NCBI GenBank assembly: GCA_027924585.1
Contig: BSBM01001436.1
Span: 1,612,001 to 1,676,000, forward strand
Reading direction: 5' to 3'
DNA length: 64,000 nucleotides
DNA from: Larix kaempferi
Taxonomy: Eukaryota > Streptophyta > Pinopsida > Pinales > Pinaceae
The position numbers and the translations under genes were made by a program. Positions 46,488 through 58,170 of this stretch are shown here, piece by piece. Below the pieces are notes generated by a model. The model made no database searches, was not told the DNA's origin, and was given only the letters and a program-made list of their open reading frames with translations. Each line of letters starts with the position of its first letter. Positions within the stretch are counted from its first letter, which is position 1.

Positions 46488-47310
46488 GTAAAAGAGAAGA
46501 AAACATTTTTTTTTTAAATTCAACGTCTACAAAAGAATTAAAAACAATGAAAGAGGTTTTCTGCTTACATTTGCAAATGATGCATATGCTCATGTGTGAT
46601 TCCTAACTGCAAATTCTTTGACAGTTGCAAGTGAACAAAGCATATAAAAGCTTCCTTTTTCGAGTGTAACAGTAACTTGCAATCAATGAACAACCATTTT
46701 ATCTATTCAAGAACATCGTTAGGAATGGCAGAAAATGAATCCATATGATAAAGACATTGCAATCCACTTTCATTGACCCTTTAAATGACGATTCCAAAAT
46801 TCAGTATTTGCTTCCCATGGTTGAAGCAAAGACATAGGTGATGTAGCATTATTTTCTCTGTTTTTTTTCATGACAAATGGAATTGCTAGCGATAAGGACA
46901 AAAGGAAACATATTACATGCATTTTTTACTTCGCTTTTGTAGATTGCATAATGCATACATACATACCACTCTGCATTTCTACTAAATTTATAGACAATTG
47001 CACTACACATGATTCCATATCTGCATATATGAATGCTTCTATATCTAGAGGTTGTAGACTCCTTCCCATGCCATTGAACCTTGCCAAACAAATATTCTAA
47101 AAAGTTCCCAGACTATTCTACTCAGACGATCTTTCCCACAACAAATTTTAAAAAAAATAGAAAGGAAAAAGAGAGCAAGAATGCTTGCTTCCCCCTTGAA
47201 TTGGCATTGGTCATAGTCAATGATAATGTGTTATCTACTTGAAGATTAAATTTATAATTCATTCTTTTTTCTTTTTTATATACTTATTCTTGTTCAACTA
47301 TCCAAGATCT
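46488..47310. other. Unassigned stretch
   Basis: No gene or clear repeat. Pyrimidine-rich at the start and otherwise AT-rich. Confidence 0.3.
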
Positions 47311-47560
47311 ATGCACTAGTAGAAAATGAGAGATAAATGACCATGCAACCAAAACATTTGGTCGCCACAATTTTTTCAAGGTATAAATGACCAAACTTGA
47401 GTGAGCCAACTAAAAATGACCAGAGGAATGACCAATTGGGTCACAAGATAAAATATATGACCAGATAACAAGTAACTAAACTAAAAATGACTACATAACA
47501 ATAACATTAAGAATATGAATTGGTTGTTTATTTGGTCATTTTTAGTTGTGTCACTCCAAC
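47311..47560 (+). mobile_element. Second CACTA-like left end
   Basis: Begins CACTAGTAGAAAATGAGAG, close to the terminus at 45597. Repeated AATGACCA and ATGACTA motifs follow within 200 bases. It has the same orientation as the 45597 end, so the two are not a pair. No inverted partner was found. Confidence 0.45.
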
Positions 47561-47580
47561 AATGGAAAATTACAATTTTG

Positions 47581-47707
47581 ACAATGAATTTGTACAATTT
47601 ACTAAATTTTAACACTGCAGATGGATTCAAAGATCCATTTTTAAGGGGTCTCAAGGGGTTTTTGAATCCATCTGCAGTATTAAAATTTAGTAAATTGTAA
47701 CATTGTA
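47581..47707. repeat. Short perfect hairpin, about 45-50-bp arms
   Basis: The left arm ACAATTTACTAAATTTTAAC plus ACTGCAGATGGATTCAAA is repeated inverted at 47663-47700 with about one mismatch; weaker pairing continues outward (ACAATG with CATTGT). The loop is about 28 bases (GATCCATTTTTAAGGGGTCTC and on). It could be a small MITE or a hairpin-RNA source. Confidence 0.75.
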
Positions 47708-48566
47708 TATGGATTCATATAATATCCAGTTCAATGTGATTAATAATCATGTCTAATATATCTTATTTCACCATTTTTGTTTATGTATTTATATCCCTTC
47801 GATAGATCCACCAAGTTGCATCATATGCATCATCATAGTGTATCAGTTGAGTTTAGCCTTGGATATTTTTCATCTTTCCCTTTGGGCATTGTCATGTCAT
47901 GAAGTTGGTTTCATTATGTTCGGCTCGTCGTAGTGGTCGTGTTTATATTTTGTTTGAACAAAACCATGGTCGTTTGACCCTCTCCGCAATCTATTAAAGT
48001 TTTGACAAGTTCGTGTATTTTGTGCCATGTTAGCTAAAAATTGTCAATTTCACAACCTCCATTAATTCTCCATATGCATCCATTTGTCATGGTTCTCCTC
48101 GCACATGTCCTATTGTGAAATTGGTGTCATTGTGTTTGGCTCATTGTATTGTTCATGTTCATATTTTCAAGGTCAACGCAATGCACTAAGGGTCTCAAGC
48201 ACCCCACAACTACTCAATTGAATAACACTAGGACTATCTTACATTGTCCCATCAACCATGCCACCTGAGCTCCATATTATGCTACATGAAGAGATTTTAG
48301 GAGGATCAATTTGGTTGAAAGAGTCATTTATGTAGTCCGCACCTACTTACTCATAATTAACACATCACTAGTGTCCTTCCTTATACTATGAGTTATTTGA
48401 CCCTATATTTTAAGAGTGAACCTACATTTTCTTCAACCCTGACCATTACTAGGAGTAGGTTGAAGCAACACAAGATTAACCCCTAGGTCCTTGTTAATGC
48501 ATGCCACTCTTTAAATATTTGTTGAAATTTACATTATTGATATAAATAATTTCTAGGCTAGCTCCT

Positions 48567-48600
<34 letters not shown>
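47708..48600. other. Unassigned stretch ending in (TA)n
   Basis: No gene. A phrase GTGAAATTGGTGTCATTGTGTTTGGCTC near 48115 resembles one at about 47900 (ATGAAGTTGGTTTCATTATGTTCGGCTC), so a roughly 210-base local duplication is likely. A (TA)n tract lies at 48571-48600. Confidence 0.4.
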
Positions 48601-48603
<3 letters not shown>

Positions 48604-48810
48604 TAGGGGAACTGACAACTGGAGTTGGGATGGTACTCGTGTGACACAAGGTCCAGGGATCCAATATTGCTACCACTATACGCCTAGGTGCATCCACAGG
48701 GCCCAAACCATAGCGCACAGGTAAGTTTGGGGGGATTTGAACATGTGACCTTTCATTGAGAACCAATTACAACTTCTCATATTTACCACTTGAGTTCCCC
48801 CCCACGAGCT
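48601..48810 (-). mobile_element. Second tRNA-derived SINE copy, diverged
   Basis: Same family as 34066-34287: body motifs GATGGTACTCGTGTGACAC, GGTCCAGGGATCCAAT and CACTATACGCCTAGGTGCA are shared on the plus strand. The minus-strand head has AACTCAAGTGGTA and ATGTTCAAATCC as A and B boxes. The flanks (TAGCTCCTCC left of the TA tract, GAGCTATCCTCC right) hint at a decayed target duplication. Confidence 0.8.
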
Positions 48811-51800
48811 ATCCTCCCTATGTTTTTCATAGCAAAAGCTTTTTCGTTGATATGTTTTGTGATTGACTCTCCTTCACTTTATAAGTTTTCTTCACTTTAT
48901 AACCTAATACCCATGCTTTTGTTTTTGTGCACTGTTGTTCTTGTCTCAATTTGTTTTTCATTTCATCTCATTTTAAAAATTTGTAACAATTGATTTTATA
49001 ATATTTAAATCTTATAGCATTATATTTGTATTAAAAGTATCATGAATTATCTTTGCATACTAAAGTTTTTTCAATACTTTTTAAAAATATAAATATTTAA
49101 AGTCTTAATGTTCAATACTAATATTTTTATATTTAATGATTACTTTGAATTTATATTTAAGTTTTTAAATAAAAATTATATTTATATTTAATAATTTTAT
49201 ATTTTTAATTAAAATAGATATATGGTATTTTTAGGGAGATCCCTTCAAATTTTCCCCAAGTTTGCCCGTCTCTATAGAAAAAGCAATAGGTTGAAAATAT
49301 ATAGATGTTATTTTTTCTCGACTCTCCAATTTTCCCCACCTCTACCGAGAAAGAAGCTAAACGATAAATCCAAGCCACAGGTGAACATTTCGATCTCCCG
49401 TGCGAGGGCTTTCATTTTTACAGCTATAGTGAGTCTTGATTTGTTTTGTTGTATTTCATTTATGTTTTTCAAAAAGACAAAATAGTAACTTAATATTTTA
49501 AGAATAAAATCAAAGTTACATCCAGAGTTTTCAAAAAGTCGGAGGTCCTGAGAACAAAGGTCTACAACCAGATACAATCCACAAACCTAAATCATAATCC
49601 AAAACAGATAAATACAGAACCAAGCTTCAAAAAGCATGACGTACGTCTAAGGTTTCAAACCCCCCGCATTGCTAAAGGTATGTAAAGATGCAGCTGTTTC
49701 ATTTCAGATTTAGTTCGCTTTATTTTGAGCTTTCTGTCAATATGTGATCTGGTCTATGTATTTTGTTAGTTTGAGTCCTAGTTTTGTTCTATTCTCAAAT
49801 AATTTTTCATCCTGGATCTCTTTGTAGATTCATTGTAATCTTCAAATGCTAGTAATGGCCGTTTCCAACCCCTGGAAATAAGTTATTATGTTGTTTTTCT
49901 GGGCAATGCACAATTTTTTTGTTTGTTTGTAATCTCATCTTTGGTATTGTTTCAGAAAATTTTGTTATATTTATGAATCTGACTGTATGTTGTATTTTTT
50001 TGTTCTCAAGCTTTAAACCCTTGTAATTTAGTAATTTAAGGCTCCTTTCTATGTGTTGGTCCCTATATAAAATATATTTAGGCTCGTCATTGCTATTTTT
50101 CTGTTTTTTCTGTCGTGAATAACATATACTCAAGCAAACTAAATTGGATGCATTCGCAGATTTCCCTTTTTCTTTTTTATTTCATATATTTTTAATATGA
50201 ACCTTATATATCTGGTTATTGTGGAATTCCTGGAGAGGAGGCACAGGACAAAGTGTGAGTGGCCAGTGGATACCATCAGATGGGCCAATAACTCTGCAAA
50301 GATTGAAATTTGTTGAGGTTTTTTAGTGTGTGGCTTTCCTATTTTTGATTTGTGGCTCTTCATTATTTTTTGAGCCATCAAATCGTTAGGCCTAAAAAAT
50401 GTTGGGAGATTGATCTGAGCGTCTCCCAATCATAGTATTTCTGAGTTGTTATGTGCATAGATCAAATTTAATTTCCTTGATTTCTAGCCCGAGAACCTGG
50501 ATCTTTCCATAGGCCGTCTTTAATCACCATTCCTGCAAAGTTCGCCATTGTTGAAGGCCTATCCACTCAGCTTTGGGAATCGCTCTGGTTCCAAGGGGTT
50601 CATGGATTTTGGGCGGATCTTGTAATCGAAGAATTATATCCTATCTGGGAGGAAATTCAGGGGATTGTGGTGGCTCGTTGCACCATCTGGGATTCCTTCG
50701 AATAGTTTTCCTTGGCGATTTCGTTGAAGAGGAAGCAACTAGGGTTTCTTTAGTCGTTGAAATTCCATTTCCATTAGTTGTCGAACTTCCATTTTTATTG
50801 CTCATTCATACTAGTTACATATTATTAGGATCTCTTCCTCCAAATGTTGTCATTGCATGTCCAAGAAGCTGCCTCTGAATCGACCATGGAGACGAGAACA
50901 TGTTCACCGAGAAAGCACAAGGTTTCAGACTGTGAGGAAATGTTGAACTTGAGGCATCGCTTCCTTATGTGAATGTTTTCCTTCCCATTTTGTATGGTAA
51001 CCTGAAGGCGGTCCTTCCTTTCTACGTGTAGTCTCCACTATCACACTGTCAATACCTCAGGTAATGCTTCCCATATTGGTAAATATGTTCGCCATTCCAA
51101 CTACAACTACATTATTCCTCTACGTACCAAATGATTATTACAATCTGTATATACGGTGATTACTGATGTGTTGTTTGAGGTAGGGTATGCGCGCTTACCT
51201 GCTCAATGAACTACTCGCCTCCTACTACTACTTCCACCGTTACTTCTCCTGGAAGTACTTTATAAGTGGGATTGACAAGATTAAAACACATTATACTAAA
51301 GTAAAAAATTCGTTTGCGCGTGCCCCTAGGTTTATATTAGAAACTCGTACAAGCCGAGGAGAATCCATTGATGAATTTTAATGCATTGATCCGGTCGAAG
51401 AAGCATCACCAATTCAGGGATCAAATTTGAAATCAAATTTGAAGGGCTGGTCCTAATTTCAAATTGAAGGTTATATGTTCATGCTGTCCTTAGAGGCTGA
51501 ATGGCTTACAAAAATCTAACATTTCAAATGAAAATATTAAATTGATTGCACATTTTATAAAAAAAAATGTACTAATTTTTTTTTGCATTTCAATTAAATT
51601 TAAGGCATTAAAAAAATCAATCACACAAAATTGTTACAACTACAACCAATGTAACTACAGCCAGCATAACACCAAAAATACTAGTTTTGTGATTTAACAA
51701 AATGATATTTTACAATTAACATAATGGCAAAAATACTGTTTTTGTGATTTAACAAGTGAGACTTCCCAAAACTATGCACTCCTAGTCCTCATTTCAAAAA

Positions 51801-52801
51801 TTCCAATGAAATGAATACAATGCAAAAACTACATTGTAAGACAATTTAAACCAGAGATTTATACTTCCCCCAATTATATCTGCATTTCAACTCATAAAAT
51901 TGACTTTCACTCTTCTCCAAAATGGCATCAAAGCAACAAGGCAAAGCTAAAAAATAATGCCCACGTTTGTTGCTAAGTTTGGTATGGATTCCATTTTATT
52001 TTAATAATAAACAAGATGGTGAGATGGTCTAACATTAATAAACAAGATGGTCTAACATTAACATACATAATCGGATGGGCTAACACACAACTTCAACGTT
52101 TCATTGAATCGATTCCGACATACATAATTAAGATTCATCCAAAGGGTTTGTGCTAAGAATGGAAAATTGCATTGACGTGTGGATGATGTCACTTCTATCC
52201 TTCCTTAAGTATACTTTCTGATTACCCATAAATATTTTAGACAGACCAAGCCATACAACATTTTCCTATGTGAATAAAGGGGCGTGGGAAGTTTATATAA
52301 AAAAAATGATATCATTCTTAAAGGCACCAAAAGGAGGTTCACCATGCCACAGTGTTAAGATTAACAATTTTCCGGCTCTATTTGTTTAAAAGGAAAGATC
52401 TTCTTAGCTACTAACTGTGAATGGGTCATGAAAAAAAAACAATATTAATTCTTACAACAGGAAAGACCCACTTAAAGCATCTGGCCATTGAGTTTTCTTA
52501 TCTTTTAGGTTTTTTAAAGGATGACATCCACATTAACTACGGTGTGAGGAGAAAAAATTAGGTATGGGGAGCAGTTTCAAAAAGGAGATATTCAACTAAA
52601 TTTCACAGAGTTTTCTCCTTTGACAAACTGATTTAATAATGCTGGCTTTTTTTTAGGAATCCATTATAGTTGTTGTTGTTCTATGGAAAATGGTCTTTGA
52701 TATTCACAAGTTTGTTTTCCATTGACCAAGGATCAATAAAAATGAAAAAAAAAACGAGAAAATGATTTGGTGAGAAAATAGAAATGAACCCAGCAAAATA
52801 C
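48811..52801. other. Unassigned 4-kb region
   Basis: I can assign no gene. From about 49200 to 51400 GC is somewhat higher and several short frames exist, including LSTQLWESLWFQGVHGFWAD at 50550 and the 101-codon frame from 50573, but none shows a known motif. The stretch at 49475-49660 resembles the tail region of plant LINEs. The segment 51640-51760 contains an inexact duplication (AAAAATACT-TTTTGTGATTTAACAA). Confidence 0.3.
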
Positions 52802-53163
52802 CTAATCAAATACATCTCGCTTGGCCATCTCGTCCCAAAACTGGAGGCAAGCAAGAGCTACTAACGCTTGGCCATCTCGTCCCAAAACCGGAGGCAAGCA
52901 AGAGCTACTAAAGTTGTGAGAGCTACTGCTATTATATCATGTACAGTTTGGTTCTGTGTGGATATAATAAGAATAATGAACCCGTGATTAAGCCATGCCA
53001 AATCCATCAAACTCTCGGTTTTGCCAAAGCAGGCCCCATGTCCGCCATTCTGAGAGCATCCCACTTGAAAGTCAGCCATAACCACTCTGGATGGACTACC
53101 CCTAAGGAGTAAAGAGTACACACTAAAATGGCTGATGTAGAGGGACTTGAATGATTGTTTCAA
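52802..53163 (-). pseudogene. FOLK: Farnesol kinase-like first exon, duplicated and broken
   Basis: The minus strand reads from ATG at 53163 through a Ser/Arg-rich leader to VHDIIAVALTTLVALACLRF, then WDEMAKR. A second copy of the end, LALACLQFWDEMAKRDVFD, is followed by TAG and then a donor GTATTT. Plant farnesol kinases and phytol kinases of chloroplast membranes have a transmembrane segment followed by FWxExxKRGxFDQ, where exon 1 ends at that Gln codon and KLIRKLVHI starts the next exon. So CAG has become TAG at the last codon. A 47-bp tandem duplication (units starting 52818 and 52865) shifts the frame. The later exons are not seen downstream. A genomic gene fragment; family identity is from motif memory. 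Confidence 0.6.
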
Positions 53164-53689
53164 ACAAATTCAGATGAGGGAGTTCAGTGGGAATTTTCAT
53201 GCATAGGAGAGACCTTGTAAAAGAAGTTGTAGAATTGAATAGCAATGATATTTTCACTATCGACTTTGAAATTGGAGGCCACCGATTCAGTACTCATTGG
53301 TGTCTGTCAGCTTGATATGATGTGAAAATTTAATGTTAGACCATATGATTTTGATCCGAATCTAATTTAGAATTTCAATGTAGTAAGTCATATCTAATTC
53401 ATATAAATAAATAAAAAATATTGCTATATATAAAAAAAAACCTTGTTGTAAAATATTGTGGTACAAGTAGATTTACGTAGCCATAACTAGCTTGAGTTCA
53501 TAGTCTCATGAGTCACAACAGTATGATATTGATAGTTCGAATAAAGTTGACGTGCACTTTTAACCACGGCCCTTTTAATGGCATTTTAATTTAAATAACC
53601 CATTTTTTTTAAAATGGCAAAAATTAAAAACTGGATTTTAAATGACAAGCATTTTTTAAATGCCACTTCTGAGACGGGCTAGGAGCCCT
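53164..53689. other. Unassigned stretch
   Basis: Would be the 5' flank of the farnesol-kinase-like exon. No promoter element or other gene can be supported. Confidence 0.3.
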
Positions 53690-54270
53690 TTGACGGACCA
53701 TGACGGCTTCAATTTTGAACCCTGATCACCATCGTCAGTAGTATCATTTTATCGAGTCAACCTTGAGCCATCTCCAAATATTTCCCTAGTGCCAGTAAAG
53801 TTGGATTTTTAGCAGATCTAATTGGATGGGTGTAAGCATCATTGTTCATGCCATCCTTTCCAGATCAAAAGTGAGCATAATCAAGGTTGGCTATTAAGGG
53901 TCAGAATATTTCATTTTGTCCCTCCATTCAATTACATAAAAGCTAGTATCTCCTTCATATCAGGGGATTGATTTCGAGCGACATATCAAGTTTATCGAGT
54001 GAAAGCACCCCTTCCTATTTAAAACTACTATAAAGAAGCACCCGAACTAGTAGCATCCCTATAAGTTACCGCGGATCCCATTGAAGAAACACCTGTTGAA
54101 GGACCACCAATATAGTATAAGTTCCAGTTCTTTCTATTTGAAATCCTGAGTCAAGGAGTTGAACCAGGGAAGGAAAAGATAAAAAAGGCATTCGACCCCA
54201 ACTAACATATCGCTCATGGCTGATTGGAATAAGAGTAAAAAAAGGCGGCCCCATTATGCCTCAATACATG
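53690..54270. other. Possible organelle (mitochondrial) DNA insertion
   Basis: Base composition changes here to a more even mix, without the long A or T runs of the flanks. Phrases such as GTTACCGCGGATCCCATTGA and ATTCGACCCCAACTAACATA remind me of seed-plant mitochondrial intergenic DNA. No mitochondrial gene is recognised. The minus frame at 54066-54254 is open by chance or a remnant. Confidence 0.3.
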
Positions 54271-55187
54271 AGTTAGGATGTACAATCAAATAAGTGTCAC
54301 AACCTTATTTTAAATGCTTCAATACTCTATTGTATTATTGAATATGTGTTTTAATCATATTCCATGAATCCTATCTACTATGCAAATGATCACAAGCTTG
54401 TTCATTTTTGGACATATACGTCACTTTAAGAATATTTTGAGCTAGGATGTACATCAATCAGCTTTACTTCTTGATATGGCCATATCTAGATAAAAAAATC
54501 AAAGTGGTACATAATTATTCTATAGAAAAGTAATCTTAGCTCTACGCTCCATTGATTGTACTGTAGACTAGTAACCATCTAGGAGAGATTTGTATGGATG
54601 TGGTAGTTTCTTGAGGTTTGTTATTATTATTATCATTATTATCAACACTAGGCATTTTTTGGATGTAATGCTTTACTATGTGTAGTGTAAATTGTTCATT
54701 TTATTAAAAAAGCAAGTTGTAAATGTGGTTGCCGCTAGTACTAGTAGAAATAAATATTATATGAATCTAACAAAAAAATGGACATTATCCTAATAAATAT
54801 CCTTTAGAAAAAGTATGAAAACATACTGTCCATGACATACAAATTTACAAATTATAATGACCAACTCATGCCCTCAACATATTGGGCATTTTTTATATCC
54901 TTTTTGGGAACATCATATAACCTCAACAATTGTGCTACATGGACATATTCCTTTGGAATTAGATAGTTTGTGGTATAAGACCTCAATGACTTCTGTTAGA
55001 TTTAATATCTTATGTCAACGACAAGTCTAACAAGGACTTGCAAGCAAATGTGAAGGATATATTTGATATTGGCATGTAAGTCATTGGTGGCATAACCCAA
55101 GTCATTACGAACTTGTTCATGCATATTCCTAGTACTCCCAATGCATACTGTACCCTCCTTGCACATCGTTGAGGAAGTGATGGACAC
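54271..55187. other. Unassigned AT-rich stretch
   Basis: No gene or repeat supported. Confidence 0.3.
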
Positions 55188-55397
55188 TACTGCAAAAGAA
55201 AATTTGTTGTTTCAATAAGCTTGGATTTCTTAACATATTTTGCAACTGTGATGGGTAATGAATGTGTTCACATGGTCAATGAATCAAAAACACCTTCAAA
55301 GATGAAAGGCACTAGAAGTCCTATTTTTCCAACCCGTTACTATATACCTTGACAATCAAGGTGAAGTACATTGCAAGGTTTTATTACTAAGATGAAA
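55188..55397 (+). mobile_element. CACTA-like terminus
   Basis: CACTACTGCAAAAGAAAATTTG is a typical plant CACTA or MITE terminus. No inverted partner is found nearby, so the extent is unknown. Confidence 0.35.
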
Positions 55398-55499
55398 AGA
55401 AGTGGTAAATCACACTTATACCCAAAAGGTTTAATGGTCATCAATGAGAGAAGTGGTAAATCACACTTATACCCAAAAGGTTTAATGGTCATCAATGAG
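55398..55499 (+). repeat. Exact 51-bp tandem duplication
   Basis: Two identical units starting AGAAGTGGTAAATCACACTT occupy 55398-55448 and 55449-55499. The unit is a multiple of three, so the open frame 55371-55619 (KSHLYPKGLMVINE repeated) stays open. The identity implies a recent duplication. The protein is not recognised. Confidence 0.9.
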
Positions 55500-56153
55500 A
55501 TGGAAATAGTGGATCATTGCATAGCTAAGCTTTTAGCTCTATTCACAGATCACTCTAGTTGCAAAAGATTATTTCCTTTATGTGGGTTTTTAAGAGTTCT
55601 TTTTACAAAAGGTCCTTGACTCTAGTATTCAATACAAGCCACAACAAGATTGTTCAATGCAAATTTAAGGGTAAAGATTTTGTTTCTTGCATGATTTTAT
55701 GTGCATGCATTGGGACCTTGCAAGGGGAACCATTACTTGGTTGTACGATTAATTTCTAGATTGTAAATTCATAATCATTATGCGAGGCTTCACATGAGCT
55801 CGAGGCCATTGTTCCTAAACCTTGAGCAATGGTCATGAGACTTTTCTATATTATTTGAACAACAAATCCGACACACCATTATTATCTACAAGCTTCCTTA
55901 AAAACAAAGTATTGGCTTCTCTACTTACTTGTGCAGCTGCACTTTCTATTTTTATCAGTATAATTTATGTACAGTCCTATGTAATCAAATAATTGTTATG
56001 CTTATTATTGTTTAATTTTGCATATATCGTTCAACTAGTGAATTTGTACATTATGGAGAAAACTATTAGTAGACACATTGTGTGACACATTATGCTTCAA
56101 TATTTGTAGATTATATAGGCATAAATATGAGTCCAATGATACACAAAAAACCT

Positions 56154-56197
<44 letters not shown>

Positions 56198-58021
56198 TGT
56201 AAGTACTATTATATTACGTTGTGTCAATTATTTGATACAGGTCCATACTAGTTTATACATGCATGCACACACATTGTTTTAACTTTTGACTAGTGGGTAC
56301 CTTTTCAACCATTTAAGGGTGAAACTTATACAACATAATCAAAGCTTTACGTAGCTAGTTGTATTCCAAAAAATGGCACAAAGACACTATAGTTGTATCC
56401 TTTAGGATGCTTTGTCAGTGTTTGTCTTCTATCTAGAATATTGCATATGACATGAGTTTGTTCAGTTCTAAATGTCCCAATAAAGGAATTCCAAGAACTC
56501 TCAACTTACCAACCTCCTAATCATCAAATGATATTGGTCATATGCAGCCTCTCTACAAAGTCATTTAGCTGATCCTTTTGATTGTAAGTTACGACAGAGT
56601 ATATCTAGTTGTGGCATTTTTCATGTTGGTATGTATATACTATATTGTAAAATGTGAAGCTAAGTCTTTTTGTTAGGATTGCATCTCTTCTGAAGACAAT
56701 ACACTAAACCCATTACGTGTGATCAAATGCTAAATATTCTACTTATTTTGGTAGCATGATCTTCCTTGGAGAAGCAAGATGACATAAATCACCCAAGATG
56801 TCATCCCTTTACTTATTATTGTTCACGATCTATTTACCTAACATCCAAACATAATTATTATATTAAACTTATGCACAAAGAATTGAGGTTGTTGTAGTGG
56901 GTACTTTTATTTTCAACTGCATGTTTGAATTTCTAAGTTTCTCATGCATATTGCAGCAAAGATTTTCCTCATAGTATGTATTCCTTTCCGGTACATACTC
57001 TTATTAGTTATCGATAAATGAGACTATTTTAAGGCTGAGAATTTAGATTTAAATTTTTTTTCTATGATGTTAAATTTCTTTGTAATAGCTAATATCCCGA
57101 TGTCTTTATTGCCTATCATGTCTCTGCACAACTGGTTTTGAATTTGAGGCCTTCTTTTAATTGATGATTTTGGAATGAATTTTACAGTCAACAAGATGAT
57201 GGTTTATTCAAACCCAAAGAAGGAAATCGTCCCTTTTAATGTATGTTCAATGTAGGAATTTTCAAATTTTACATTGATGGTCATTGGCTTATATCTAGAT
57301 CATTTTTATGTTAGACTTGCGACCAGTAACTTGGACATTGTGGTAATAAAGTATTGGTTGAGTATTTTATGTAAGTTTGGCATTGGATTGGGTTATGATA
57401 TGCATATGATTTTGTGACATCAAAAAATGATATCACCTTTGGACATTCTTGTCTAAAAGGAGAAGAGATAAATCTAGAGACCAACATGGATTTCATTGAA
57501 GTATATTTGAATGTCAAACTATGATGTACCGTATCCCATACTATCATAAATCAGTGGTCTATTGCTTTGCAGATGAATACCCATTATATCATTCTCAATT
57601 CTCAGCCCTTGGCCCTTGTAGAATAACTTCATGCTGAGCTTTGGAAAAGTGAAGCTAACCTTACAACAAAAAAGCAAAAATTATTAATAATGATCCAGAA
57701 TGACACTCTACACAAGTAGGAAGATAAATATCCCATAAAAACAAGGGATAAATATATAGTAAAATTGAGAACAATACATCAATAAGCAATAGTCTTTCCA
57801 GCAAATGAAATGTACCACATGATGGATGAATTTACCCCAATTACAACTGTACCAAATTAGGTTCATTACTAATAAGTGAAATAAAAAAAAATACTTGACT
57901 ATCAAACAACTACAATCAACTGTGTAGTAAAATTTTCCATATTAATCATGTATGATATTGTCATGCCAAGCATTGTCTTAATGTGAATTTTGAACACCTG
58001 TCATCGTTTTTTCATTTGCAG
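55500..58021. other. Unassigned 2.5-kb region with microsatellite
   Basis: A (TA)n(GA)n microsatellite lies at 56155-56192. No gene is recognised. The last bases form a good 3' splice site (TTTTTTCATTTGCAG) for the exon that follows. Confidence 0.4.
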
Positions 58022-58170
58022 GCAAGTTTGAGGACTTAGCACTAAGGGTGACAAACATGCACAATGAGGATAAAGGTATGATAGTGCTAGCTGGGGATGT
58101 GTTTGATGTACCAATTCAGAAGGATATTATTCACCATGTTGGTCGTTCACAGCTAGCAAAAAGACAACAA
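58022..58170 (+). pseudogene. RPL4: Ribosomal protein L4 (organelle type) exon fragment
   Basis: After an acceptor TTTGCAG the plus strand reads KFEDLALRVTNMHNEDKGMI, then [20 protein letters not shown] and RSQLAKRQQ. Plant mitochondrial uL4 has the pattern [51 protein letters not shown], where the last part binds 23S rRNA. Differences include Arg to Gln, Arg to His and Trp to Ser at conserved positions. The 3' boundary CAACAAATATTA has no GT donor; it looks like CAG-GTATTA with two G-to-A changes. No other exon is recognised nearby. A decayed genomic fragment, not a retrocopy, because intron sequence flanks it. Confidence 0.72.

Noticed and set aside
45597-47324. The two CACTAG ends as left and right ends of one transposon
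   Set aside because: They are in direct and not inverted orientation.
50573-50878. 101-codon hydrophobic frame
   Set aside because: No signal or family motif, and the alternative frame (LSTQLWESLWFQG) looks equally plausible; not enough to call a gene.
54066-54254. 62-codon minus frame as a mitochondrial gene
   Set aside because: No known mitochondrial protein motif; the region is better described as a possible non-coding organelle insertion.
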